A stretch of 50,167 bases of DNA from Tritrichomonas foetus (Eukaryota; Parabasalia; Tritrichomonadida; Tritrichomonadidae). The position numbers and the translations under genes were made by a program. The DNA lies in assembly GCA_001839685.1 (NCBI GenBank), contig MLAK01000915.1, forward strand, positions 120,124 through 170,290, read 5' to 3'. The notes under the pieces were generated by a model. It did no database searches, was not told where the DNA came from, and was given only the letters and a program-made list of their open reading frames with translations. Below are positions 1-11,300 of the stretch, one piece after another (the first letter of the stretch is position 1; every line of letters starts with the position of its first letter).

Positions 1-198
1 TCTGACTCCGAAAATGCCTCAGAAATGAACGATGAAACCATTTCTGGAATTACAGGAATAGATGCCACACAAGATGATCCAATTTGGGCAGGAACAACAG
101 CAACACAAGACAACCCACTCTTCAATGGTGGTGATGATGATGATGATCAAATGATTACAAACGATTTTGAAGAAAGCTGGGGTGACAACGTCATCTAA
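1..198 (+). CDS. C-terminal tail of a surface membrane protein (5' partial)
   Basis: Frame 1 is open from the first base to a TAA at 196-198, giving 65 residues of an acidic, Asp/Asn/Thr-rich tail. It contains an NPLF motif followed by a run of five Asp and a DFEE cluster, and ends in NVI. The Pmp-like protein at 16754-19136 ends similarly: NPLF, then an acidic stretch with DDF, then an N-x-I terminus. I infer that this is the cytoplasmic tail of a related trichomonad surface protein whose ectodomain and membrane segment lie outside the window. The stop overlaps a TAAA tetranucleotide, the form of polyadenylation signal known from T. vaginalis. The opposite strand is also open here, but its translation is a Cys/Ile-rich mirror of the Asp codons. 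Confidence 0.6.
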   Translation, partial: SDSENASEMNDETISGITGIDATQDDPIWAGTTATQDNPLFNGGDDDDDQMITNDFEESWGDNVI

Positions 199-635
199 AC
201 TTTCTTCAATCCAATCGTTAATAAACATTCACTTTATTTAACTATTTTTTTTTTTTTTTTTTTTTTGTGAAAACACTACTTTCAAAAAAGCAGGTTCAAG
301 TTGAATATCGAAAAATTTAATCTAAAGAAAAAATAGATTGTCATGAATATTTACTCTGTCAATTTTTCGCAATAGGTCAATTTTCATGCCGTTCAGATCA
401 TTTTAATCCAATGATGAATCTGTTTTTGAGTGCTTTGTAATTCTTGATTTGAGCAGCTTTCCTTCATAGCAAAAGATGCTTCATTTCTTTCCATTTGAAT
501 CCTAATGAATAAATCGATTGATTTGGTCTTCTTGTATATGTTATTAAAGTAAAAGGTATTGAAATAGAAGTATCTTCAATCGTTTCATCAGATCGAATTA
601 AAGGGCTTGATACTAGATCTTTTTCTGTGTGAAAT
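199..635. other. Intergenic, convergent 3' ends
   Basis: About 440 bases between the 3' ends of the partial gene and the hydrolase. It holds a 22-base poly-T tract near its left end and is otherwise plain AT-rich sequence with no coding signal. Confidence 0.6.
245..266. repeat. poly-T tract (22 T)
   Basis: Uninterrupted run of 22 T just downstream of the partial gene's stop codon. Confidence 0.9.
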
Positions 636-1553
636 TCACCTGTGAACTCTAGACGAAAAGAATGTCTTACAGTGCGAATTAATGAATTCCATTAAATCAT
701 TAAAAGCAGCTTTTCTTGAATCCCATTTGAATAAATCGTGAGGTGCTTTTGGATAAACTTTTATTGTTACATCTTTTTCATGATTTTTCTTGAGTTCTTC
801 TGCCCAAGCGATGTTTCTTGGAGTATCCACACAATTATCATTCTCGCCTTGCATGAATAAAATCGGTAAATTGTCTGGAACCAAATCGATAGAATTCACC
901 ACTTTTTCCATCGACCAAAGTGCCGATGCCAATAATTTCGCGCTCATGAATGGATTCAAATGCGGGTTTACACGGGCAACACTTTTATAACCTTCTGGAT
1001 AACATGATGCATCAATTGAAAGTCCAGAATTAATTTTGAATTTTGGGTTAATATAATAAAACGTTTTTATTGCGGCTGTTTGGATGGCATTTGGTCCACG
1101 ACCATCTTCTGTTGTAATCCATGGTGCATGCGGAATAATTCCAGTCACTTCACTTAACAAAATTGGATTTTTATTAATGGTCAAATAAAGTACAGTCAAA
1201 CCGCCAAGTGAATGGCCCATCAGAAATATAGGAGTTTCTTTATAACATTGACGTGCGTATTTTATCAATTCTACAGCTTCGTCAGATATATCATAGACAG
1301 TGGTCACTTCACCATCAGAAAAACCGTTTCCTGCATGATCGGTGGCAATTGCAGATCCACCAAGTGATGGAAATACTCTCAAAAAGTTCGCATTGAACTC
1401 AACATTTGAACATAATCCATGAAGGAAGAGAAGAATAAATTTTGGTTCATCTGTGCATTTCCAGTGACATCCGCGGATTATTGTCTTTTTGACGGTCAAC
1501 TCAAAGCATTCACCATCAAGCTCTGTGGACCAGTTCGTGTCATTGATATCCAT
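636..1553 (-). CDS. alpha/beta hydrolase, monoacylglycerol lipase / serine aminopeptidase S33 type
   Basis: A 305-residue single-domain hydrolase. Numbered from the ATG, it shows an HG oxyanion motif (residues 45-46), the nucleophile elbow GHSLGG with Ser115, a candidate acid Asp239 in GENDNCVD, and catalytic His272 in APHDLF. The order and spacing fit the monoglyceride-lipase-like group (Hydrolase_4), which cleaves monoacylglycerols or related esters. There is no signal peptide or membrane segment, so it is probably cytosolic. The frame opens three codons earlier at TTG; I use the ATG at 1553. It is divergent from the P4-ATPase at 1999, with a shared 445-bp upstream region. The exact substrate cannot be read from the sequence. 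Confidence 0.85.
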   Translation of the reverse strand: MDINDTNWSTELDGECFELTVKKTIIRGCHWKCTDEPKFILLFLHGLCSNVEFNANFLRVFPSLGGSAIATDHAGNGFSDGEVTTVYDISDEAVELIKYARQCYKETPIFLMGHSLGGLTVLYLTINKNPILLSEVTGIIPHAPWITTEDGRGPNAIQTAAIKTFYYINPKFKINSGLSIDASCYPEGYKSVARVNPHLNPFMSAKLLASALWSMEKVVNSIDLVPDNLPILFMQGENDNCVDTPRNIAWAEELKKNHEKDVTIKVYPKAPHDLFKWDSRKAAFNDLMEFINSHCKTFFSSRVHR

Positions 1554-1998
1554 ATTTATCAAAAAGATCTAATATTTAAAATTCAATCAGAATATTCAGA
1601 AATAAACTTTTTCAAAATAGAAAGCTATTGAAAAAGTGCAAAATTTGAAAACTATACTATCTCAATTTCGCTAGAAAAACGCCGATCTGACTATTATACA
1701 AAATAGTTGAACATTTTGACTAAAAAAAGAAAACGATCAATGTTTTGAAAACTAACAGTTATTTGAATGAATGTGATTTCTATGAGGATTTTCCGATGTG
1801 TTGCAATATCTCTTTGATCCTTTAAAGGATATGGTTAACCAGTACTAAGAATAAACTACTGATTAGTCACTTATCATAAGCGCTTTATTGTTTTTTTGTA
1901 AAATCCTGTGGAAGTGTATCATATGTATTTGGTTATCAATATAAAAGTTAACTATTAATTGAGACAAATTGAATATCGATCATTTTTCCCACAATTGA
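1554..1998. other. Divergent intergenic region
   Basis: Shared 5' region of the hydrolase (-) and P4-ATPase (+). It is AT-rich with no coding signal. An initiator match for the ATPase lies at its right end; none is visible close to the hydrolase ATG. Confidence 0.55.
1980..1985 (+). promoter_or_regulatory. Initiator (Inr) candidate for the P4-ATPase
   Basis: TCATTT matches the T. vaginalis initiator consensus TCA, pyrimidine, T/A. The predicted +1 A at 1982 is 17 bases upstream of the ATG, which is typical trichomonad spacing. Confidence 0.5.
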
Positions 1999-4900
1999 AT
2001 GTATCGTACTTTGACTGACGATAATTCCCCACTCTCACCTCGGCTTGTTGAATTTCCCGATTGTTCCAAAACATTCTCTCCAAACATCATCAAGACGAGC
2101 CATTATACTTGGTACAATTTTATTTTTTTGAACTTATTTGAACAATTTCATAGATTTGCGAATTTGTTTTTCCTTTTCCTTGCAATAATTCAGGCAATTC
2201 CTTCCATTTCACCACTTAACCAATTTGCTGGGTTTGTTCAGCTTACTTTCATGTTATCAATAACTGCCATAAAGAATGCATACGAAGATTTTTTAAGACA
2301 TAAAACTGATGAAGAAGTTAATGACCGTTTAGTATATGTTTATAATAGTCAATCAAATTTTGATTCAAACTTTCCAAACTTCGAAAATAATCAAAATTCA
2401 TCTTTTTTACAGAAAAAGTGGTGTGATTTGAAAGTTTCAGATGTTATTAGGATTGAGCCGCAATGTGAAGTTCCTGCAGATTGTATTTTAATTAAATCAC
2501 CAGATGGAAGATGCAGAATTGAAACTTCAGCGCTTGACGGTGAAACTAATTTAAAGTTTAAATATTCAATCAATCAAAAAGTGAACAAAAACAGTAAATT
2601 TCTTCTTGAAATTTCACCACCAAATGCAAATTTATCAACATTTTCTGGTAAAATCTTTTATCAAGATGAAAATTTACCAATTTCAATTGAAAATTTCATT
2701 CCTCGCGGTTGTATCATGAAAGAAAATATGCCAATTTTAGCTATTGTTGTTTATACAGGTGAAGATACAAAATTAATCATGAATTCAATGAAACCACAGT
2801 TTAAATATACAGAAATTGATAAAACAATGTCAAAAATGGCATTTGTCCTACTCCTTGTTATGTTTTTAATTTGTTTTTTGATGACAGTTCTTGGAAAGTT
2901 TTGGAGTGAAAATTTCAAAGATGGATATATTGAATTAGATTCTAAAAAATGGTATCTTCAATGGTTTTCGTGGATTATTGATTTGCAAATGATTATTCCA
3001 CTTGCTGTTTATTCTTCCTTAGATGTTGTTCGATTTCTTCTGTCTTTTGGTGTTTCATCAGATGAAGAAATGATATTTGAAGGGAAAAAATCTAAATGTC
3101 GAAATTCTGATCTTGTTTCAACAATCGGAAGAGTGACTCATATTTTTTCTGATAAAACTGGAACTTTAACAAAAAATCTGATGTCTTTTCGTGCAATAAG
3201 TTTTCCTGAAGTTGTTCTTGGAGTAGAATATAAATCTGATCATAAACAAGAACAAATTAAATCCATTGTTGATTATGTGAAATTGCATATCGAATCAAAT
3301 AATGATATCAAAAATTTTCTTCTAACCACTGTTTTATGTAATTCCGCTGAAATTGTGAATGGAAAATATGTTTCAAATTCTCCTGATGAGCTTGCATTTC
3401 TGGAATTTTCGAAACAATGTGGCTACGAGCTTCTTAAAAAACAAATGGATAAAATCACAATTAAAATAAACGATAAAATTTGCGAAATTGAATGTCCAAT
3501 TCGATTCGAGTTTTCTTCACAAAGAAAAAGATCATCAATTATTTGTTTAATCGATGGAAAATGGAACCTTCTATCAAAAGGTGCTGATACTGTTATAATT
3601 CCGAGATCAAAAAATAATTCTCAGGTTTTTCAAGAACGACTGAATCAGTTTGGATCATGTGGATTGAGAACTCTATGCTTTGCTAACAAAGAATTAAATT
3701 CTAATGAAATTAATTCTTTGTTGACTATTTATAATAACATAAGATCAATGCCAGTTGATGTAGAAGGCTATTTGAATAAATTAGCTGATGATGTTGAAAA
3801 AGATTTAACAATTTATTGCATCAGCGGAATTGAAGATGAATTACAAAACTATGTTGTTGAATCACTCCAACTTCTCAAAAGAGCAAATATAAAAACATGG
3901 GTTTTGACTGGTGATCGTCTCGACACTGCCATTGATGTTGCACGAAATAGTGGAATTATTCAAAAAAAAAATCCAATTATTTATCAAAATGATCCTATTA
4001 ATAATGAAAATCGATCTCCAAATAATTATATTTCGAACCCCCATAATTCCAACATTATTTCCAAAAATAAGATAAATTCAAAGAATAGTTACTTACATTC
4101 TGTATTAGCTATAGATGATATCAACGTGCTTTTGAATCACAAATATTTGTTTGATATTGCTTATAACTGTGCAACTGTCATTATTGGAAGATGTGAACCA
4201 CTACAGAAAGGAAATATTTTGAGAAAATTTAAAGAATTTTATAAAGATTCAGTTGTTCTTGCAATTGGTGACGGGGTAAATGATGTTGATATGATTCGTT
4301 GCTCAGATGTCGGTGTAGGTGTTGAAGGACGTGAAGGATCAGCTGCTGTTTTGTCTTCTGATTTTTCCATTCCGACTTTTTCGAAATTAGTCAGATTATT
4401 AATCATTCATGGACGATATAACTGCATTCGAACTTCACTTTTAATTCTTGTGACTTTTTATAAGAATCTTCTTTTAGGTCTTCCTCAGTTTTTCTATGGT
4501 TTCTATAATGGATTCTCTGCTACATCTGCTTTTGATTCTGGCTATTATGCAATGTATAACGTGATTTTAACAATTCCGCAACATTTTATGGCTTGTGTTT
4601 ATGAAGAGGATATTAATGATAAACTCTGTATTAAGTATCCAGAAGTTTATTGTGATTATCAAAACAATGGAGGTTTTAGTGCCTTTAATATTTTTTGGTA
4701 TTATTTTATTTCGATTATTCATTCATCTCTAATTTATTTTGTTGCTTATTTTGGTTTTAATAATAATTTGCTAAATAGTGAATCATTGACATTTGATCAT
4801 TCTTTACTCACCCAAATTATTGGGTGGACTTTAATGAGTGTATTTACATATGAAATGTTTTATGTTTTTCATGCAATATCAATTCCACAAGTGTTGATGA

Positions 4901-5151
4901 ATATTAGCTGTTTAGTTTCTAATTTTGCAATACAATACTTTTACTCATTTGCTGAACAAGAATATGACTCAATTCTTGAAAGATCAGCCAATGCAACTTG
5001 TATGTGGCTGGAAATTCCCTTTGTTGTTGGTGTATGCATGATTATTGATATGACCATGAGTTTTCTTAGGCCACACATTCAAAAATTGGTTACTGACCAG
5101 GTTATCAAGCATGAATGGATGAAAAATCACAAAAAATATAGATCCTTCTAG
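1999..5151 (+). CDS. P4-type phospholipid-transporting ATPase (flippase)
   Basis: A 1050-residue P-type ATPase of the P4 class, which moves aminophospholipids from the outer to the cytosolic leaflet. It has the N-terminal HYTWYNFIFLNLFEQFHRFANLFF region typical of flippases, the actuator motif DGETNLK (residues 180-186), the phosphorylation motif DKTGTLT with Asp385, and the hinge motif GDGVNDVDM (757-765). TM4 reads IPLAVYSSLDVVR where cation pumps have PEGL; this hydrophobic variant marks P4 enzymes. Several hydrophobic segments follow the hinge, completing the usual TM5-10 block. An Asn-rich low-complexity insert lies near residues 660-695. A CDC50-type beta subunit would be expected but is not in the window. 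An initiator match precedes the ATG. Confidence 0.95.
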   Translation: MYRTLTDDNSPLSPRLVEFPDCSKTFSPNIIKTSHYTWYNFIFLNLFEQFHRFANLFFLFLAIIQAIPSISPLNQFAGFVQLTFMLSITAIKNAYEDFLRHKTDEEVNDRLVYVYNSQSNFDSNFPNFENNQNSSFLQKKWCDLKVSDVIRIEPQCEVPADCILIKSPDGRCRIETSALDGETNLKFKYSINQKVNKNSKFLLEISPPNANLSTFSGKIFYQDENLPISIENFIPRGCIMKENMPILAIVVYTGEDTKLIMNSMKPQFKYTEIDKTMSKMAFVLLLVMFLICFLMTVLGKFWSENFKDGYIELDSKKWYLQWFSWIIDLQMIIPLAVYSSLDVVRFLLSFGVSSDEEMIFEGKKSKCRNSDLVSTIGRVTHIFSDKTGTLTKNLMSFRAISFPEVVLGVEYKSDHKQEQIKSIVDYVKLHIESNNDIKNFLLTTVLCNSAEIVNGKYVSNSPDELAFLEFSKQCGYELLKKQMDKITIKINDKICEIECPIRFEFSSQRKRSSIICLIDGKWNLLSKGADTVIIPRSKNNSQVFQERLNQFGSCGLRTLCFANKELNSNEINSLLTIYNNIRSMPVDVEGYLNKLADDVEKDLTIYCISGIEDELQNYVVESLQLLKRANIKTWVLTGDRLDTAIDVARNSGIIQKKNPIIYQNDPINNENRSPNNYISNPHNSNIISKNKINSKNSYLHSVLAIDDINVLLNHKYLFDIAYNCATVIIGRCEPLQKGNILRKFKEFYKDSVVLAIGDGVNDVDMIRCSDVGVGVEGREGSAAVLSSDFSIPTFSKLVRLLIIHGRYNCIRTSLLILVTFYKNLLLGLPQFFYGFYNGFSATSAFDSGYYAMYNVILTIPQHFMACVYEEDINDKLCIKYPEVYCDYQNNGGFSAFNIFWYYFISIIHSSLIYFVAYFGFNNNLLNSESLTFDHSLLTQIIGWTLMSVFTYEMFYVFHAISIPQVLMNISCLVSNFAIQYFYSFAEQEYDSILERSANATCMWLEIPFVVGVCMIIDMTMSFLRPHIQKLVTDQVIKHEWMKNHKKYRSF

Positions 5152-5206
5152 CCTTGAGGTTTTGTTTGTTTGTAAATAATAAAATTAGATTTTATTTCTT
5201 GCATTT

Positions 5207-5208
<2 letters not shown>

Positions 5209-5246
<38 letters not shown>

Positions 5247-5276
5247 ATGTTTCTTTTTTTTTTTTTTTTTTTTTTT
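5209..5276. repeat. Two poly-T tracts (34 T and 23 T)
   Basis: Runs of T at 5209-5242 and 5254-5276, separated by a short mixed spacer. They lie between the convergent 3' ends of the P4-ATPase and the USP gene. No other feature is seen in this 240-base gap. Confidence 0.9.
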
Positions 5277-5391
5277 GAGGATATGGAAATTTAACATCAT
5301 ATTTAATAAAATAAAGTAAAAATAAATTGACAAATTAGATCAATATCACACAAAGTATCTTTTACTAACAAAATAATATGGAACCAAAGAT

Positions 5392-8300
5392 CTATTTTTT
5401 CTTTTTCAGGAATTTAATGAAATTTGATAATTCTGGTTTTATTTGTGCAATTTTATCCAAATTTGAAACTAAGATTTTGTTTGATTCATTACCTTTATAT
5501 ATTTCCGATAGCATTTCCTCAATTTTTTCGGTTTTGGTTACATTTAAATAATTTTGTAGGAAAAGGTAATTCTTTCTATTTGGGTAATACACGCAAGTAT
5601 TCAAAAGAACTTCTTTAGCTACAATATCTAAGGATTTTTCAACATTTTTGAAGTTATTTCTTAAGAAATCCATTAAAGGTAACTCAAGCCAATAGGAAAT
5701 TTTCAAGTGTGGAAAAACATTCATCATAAAATTATCAACATGATCAAACTTTTTAAAAGTGGCAATTGTGTGGAAATACCAATTAATAAATATATTGTAT
5801 TCAAGGCAATTATTTTCTGTTATGTTAGAAATGAACTGGAAAAGAATTTCTGTTAATTCAATAATCAGTGAAGATGAATTCTTGATAAGCTCAATTATCC
5901 ATTTAAACATGATATTTTTCTCTTTTGTTGTTAAAATACATTGATTTTTCATTTTCTGAAAAACACTTTGTAATTTATTATCAGTAAAGAGAACTTCAGT
6001 ATTCACAACTCTCTTGCTATCATGCATTGATTTGACCATATAAATTACAACATAGTGATAGTTCAAGGCTTTTAAATTTCGTTGAAAACATTCGAAAATC
6101 CATTTATTTACATTTAATATGAAAGTCTCAGGCAATTTTTCATAAATAGACTCACATAAGAACGAAGTAAGTGGCTGCTCTTTTTCAAAAGAAATTGCTT
6201 TTTCGATAATTTCCAGAGATTTCTTTTGATATATTTTAGAAACTGGTAAAACTTTAGTAAATGTTGGCTTGTATAACTTCTCGAAAAGAAAGATGTCTTG
6301 TCGAATTTCATTTTGTTTTTCGAAAAATTCTACAAATTTTGTTGTTTGATAGATTTTTTTCAATCTTTCTATGTCTTCAATGTTCTCTAACAATTTAAAG
6401 ATGGATTGATTCAAATTGTCATGTTTTCCAAACCTCAAAGAATTTTCAATCACATCATCAACATATAAAAGTTTCTTTTTGCCTTCAAGATTCTCCGAAT
6501 TCTTACTATTTTCTGAATCTTTACAATTTTCGGAATCTCTAACTCCATTATTTATTTTATTGTTTTCAGATGTGATATTATTTTCAACTATTTTGATGTT
6601 TTTGAGATTCATCACCTTGAAGACTTCCATGAGTCTTAAGTAATTCTTGTCAGGATTTTTATTAGAATTTTTAGAATTGATCATTGTATAAAGTTCCAAG
6701 CATTTTTCAACAAAAGGAATTTGAGTCCGTTTGACAATCCATTTTAGAACGCGTAAAAAGCTTTCCAGGATGTAAATATCATATCTTTTGATTTTAATAG
6801 CTTCGTCGATTAAAGAATTGCTTTTTTCGGCAAAATTCATCAATTTTTCAGAAGGCTTCTTTGAATTAGAACTTTTAGAATTTGAATATTGAGGAATATT
6901 TCTTGGTGGCTTTACTTCAACAAATAAATCATATGTTAAATGTTCTGCTTTTAATCGAATATCATTCTTTGGACTCAAAAGTTCAGGCAAGATGTATTTT
7001 TCATAATTTTGAAGAATAAATGTTGGAAGATTACAACTTAGCGTTGGTGAACTTCTCAAAAATGATTTAAATGAATTAGAGATATCATATTTTTTAACAG
7101 CAGCTATCATAAATGGCTCAATTTGTTCGTTTGGTGCTCCGCATTCTACCAATCCGATGATAAAGTTTAATAAAAGTTCAGAGGTTTTAAGTAATTGAAG
7201 AATTGGACGGGATTCATAAAGTTCGAGCAAAGCAAAGGAATTAAATGGGTTTGCGGTGATGAATTTAATATTCTTTTCCAAGATTTCAAAGGATTTTTCT
7301 GATTTAATAATATTTAACAATTTTATGGTTTTAAGGAAATCAATTAACCTAATATTTTGATGTCGGCTTTCAGGAATACTTTTTGCGAAAAATTCAATAA
7401 TTTCGCATAGCTTTTGTCCCCAATTTTCTTGTATTGGTGTTTCTGTATTGTTTAAAACATAGTTCAAAAATAGGTGAGCAATTGTATCGAATTTTTCTGG
7501 TCTTGATACAAAGGCATTCAATTTATTTTTATTTAAAAGATTATCCAAAAATTTAAACAATCTTTCATTTTTGGTATAAGTTTGATAGGATAATATGAAG
7601 TTCCTCAAATTTCCAATAATTAAGTTACTTTTTGATCTAAGGAAGATTTCAATAAACTGACTATCATTTTTGGCTAAGAAATCAAACAATTCCGATTCAT
7701 ATCCACTTTCATTTATGGTTTTAGTCAATTTCAAAACAACTTCAGCAGCATCCGTGAAAGTTGAATGACAATATATATTGAAAAAGTATGATATTGCGAT
7801 TTTTATATTGGCATTCAATGCAAACTTTTTAATATTTTCATCATACAAACAAAGATGTTCTTTTCTTTCGATTTTTGAAATATAAGGCAAAAAGTCAATT
7901 TCTTCGTTCAATTCATTTTTCGATTTATTGTTTACTTGCTTATATAAAAGTACATAAGCACTTCTATCATATGCTTTTTTAGGATCTTGGCTTCCATAAC
8001 TCATATTTTTGAGTTCTTCAATGGTAATTTCATGTGACTTTTTATCATTGAATTCTATCCATTTTCCATTAATGTTTACAACAGCTGTATAATGGCCCCC
8101 ATCGGCATGGCCATTGTGAAGAACAACTGCATATAATTGATACTGACCATGATTTTTCGGATTTGATCTGTTAACACAATAGGGAGTAATGTCAATTTCG
8201 AAAGGAAAAGTGAACTTAGATGATATTTTTGTTTTTGCGTTTGCTTTTAAGTTGTATTCAAATCTTTTTAAATGAATTGCTAAAACTGGTGGTAATTGTG

Positions 8301-11300
8301 TAATTTTCATGTATTTTTGTTTATCATTGATTATTGAATGATCAAATAAGACTTTCAATGATTCTTCTAAACATTCTATGCCTTTAACATTCACACTAAG
8401 TGAGTAAAACTCTTCATTATTAACTACACAATCATCATAATGGTTTGAAAGAAATCCTCTAAAAAATAAATTGGCTTCTTTTGAAATGCGTTCTGCAAGA
8501 ATTAAAAAAAATTCAACACAGTCTTGTTGTCTATTAGTATCAATTACATCATTGAATTGTTCAACAAAAGTTTTCATTTTGGCAAAGCCTTTTTGTGTGA
8601 CCATCATATCTAAGAATATATTTTTCAGAATATTAGAATTTTCGATCGATACTTTCCTTAAAGGTAGTATATAAAAAAGTGGCTGAATGATGGAACTAAT
8701 AAAGCAAGTTGCACCTAGATTTTCTAGACCTGGAAAGTCAGTTTTTGGATATTTGGTCATGCTCATATTAAAATGCATGTTTGGCTTCATAAATATTTCG
8801 TAAAATTTATCATCTAGATAATGATTTTTCTTCGCATAAGAAATTAAGGAATAAACAATTGATGTATCATCTTGAATATAAAAACGATTAATTAAAACCG
8901 AATAAAAATCATTAATCTTCTTTTGAATTTTACTTTTTTCTGGAATTTGTGAAGATGCATGAGAAATCATTTCGCAAAGCCATTGGATTTTAATATTATG
9001 ATGATTTGCGAGTACGATACATTTTTCAACTAACAATTCAAATGGAATTTCACATCCATTTTGTTTAGTCTTTTCATTTTCTTCATCTTCACTGTCATCA
9101 TCATTTGAATCAATTAATTTTTCCCAAATTCTGTAGATCGCATTGAAAAGTAAAACTTCATTTCCTTTCGTAAATGGTATTTTTTGCAAAAGGCCAGTAA
9201 ATAGAGGAATTTTATTTTCCAAATTCATTGATATTTTATATATTTTCTTACCAGTTTCATTATTTGAGTTTACAAACATTTCAATAACACTTTCTAGATG
9301 TATTTGGAGAATTTTAGGTGAATGCGAATTCAATTGTGTAATTTTTGAAAGAAGTTTGATAGCTAATTTCCTTAATTTTTGATCTTTTCCATTGATACAT
9401 TCGAATAATGGTGTTGCTATTGCTTTAAATGATTTTGCGGTCTTTTTATCAAAGAAATGCAAAAATGTTTCAATTACTTCACAGTCACTTTTTTGATATT
9501 TCCTGGATATGAAAATCTGTTTAAGTGAATCAAAATGTTCAAATGATGAATTTGAATTTAAAACCTGCAAATAATAAGCAAGAACATAATCATTCTCACT
9601 TTCTGAGATATTAATGTTGAGTTTCGAAATACTTGGTAGAAATTGAAGTAAGATCCATGTAGCTTTTAATAATTTTTCATCGTTAGAATTAGTTTTCAAA
9701 ATTGTAAAAAGATGATTTGGAAAATCAGTTTCTGATAGTAAAATTGAAAGAATTTGAGGTTTCTTAGTGAAACTTATTGTATCTGATACAAAAATATCAG
9801 ATTTATTTTCAATAGATTTGTTTTTTAGTGGTATGTCACCTTTTATTTCAATATTTAAGTATTTTGCGCTTGCTTTTGGATTATTTGAAATGAACCTTAT
9901 TCGTTTTAATAAGTCATCGCATGATATATCCAGTGATGAATGAATTAAAATATTATCTTTTGAATCTTTAAAATGCAAAATCAGTTCACAGGCTTTTTCA
10001 TGTAGTTCACATTGTCTCCTTTTCCCATAATCTTCTAAAATTAAATCATTTTCTAATTTATATAAAACCTTGTAAATAAAATCAATTATATAAAACTCTG
10101 TATTTGAGAGTTTGTCCTTAAGCTTTGGAATAAGATGATCTCTAAAAATCATATAAATTTCATTGATAGGTTGTTGTTTTGGATCAAATTTTGTACAAAA
10201 TTCAAGTAAAAGATCACTACTCATTTCTTTTTCTTTAGAGCAGAAAAGGAGTTTAATTAAAATTGGAACATAAAGTTTCGGAAACCTTCTGAATGCAAAT
10301 GTATCAAAATTAATGGAATGTCCCATAAGATAGCTTTGTTGATAAGATTTCGAGATAAGAAAATATCTTAAAAATGTGATAAATGAAGGTGAGGCATTTG
10401 AAAAATCATAGGATTCAATAATTTGTGTAAGTGAATCATATACAATTGGTGTCATTGGCCTATTTGGATTGTTTTTCATAAGATTAGACAAGAAGTTCCA
10501 AAAATCATCATTTTGGATTTCATAAATGATTGTAAATTCTTTAATATCTAATGATGTTTTAGTTTTCTTATAATATTCTGTTAGAATTGAAAAAGAAAAA
10601 GTTGTAGAGAGCAAATAATTATTTAAAATGGTTTGTATAAAATTACCTCCGAATTCTTTGCTTGTATATTGAGAAGTTTGAATTAATTTCGACAAAACAG
10701 CGAAAATCATATCTAAATTATACTTTTCTTCAAAATGTAATGCTTCTTTTAGAATTATTTCTCGTGTAGTTGGATTTAAAACCTTTAGAATTTCATTTTG
10801 TGCGTTTAATTTAAATAATGTTGAAATACATAATTGAATTATTTTTCTATTTTCTTTATTTTGGTAAAATTGGATGTCATTAAAAAAAAATGTTAAAATT
10901 ACTGGATCGATGTTCGGTTTTTTAATAAAAGATAGAATATCATCTCGTTTATAAGTTGATAAATTTGAAATAATAATATCATACATATGAGTTCTTTCTT
11001 CTTTATTCATTTTGCACGAATTTCCATACATTTTATTAATCATTTCTAAAGTTAAAAGATGAAAAGTTGATAAACTTTTGAAAAACACTTTGGTTGATTT
11101 GATAAATTCAACATGAAAATCATTATCAATAATATAATTTAAAAATTTTGCGTTATCTTTAATCCATGTTTTAAAACATTCATTTTTTGTCTCAGATTTT
11201 GTCAAATATGTTGATAAAATTTCAATACCAGCCAATTGTTTATCTAAATAGGGAGTTCTGATTAAATGTTCAGAGAATTTGAATAATGGCGTAAAATCAA

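Noticed and set aside
19..228. Minus-strand ORF with Cys and Ile runs
   Set aside because: It is the complement of the Asp-rich tail coded on the plus strand, which shows meaningful tail motifs and ends at a normal stop.
270..310. GGTTCAAGT resembling a tRNA T-loop
   Set aside because: No complementary T-stem, anticodon arm or acceptor stem could be formed around it.
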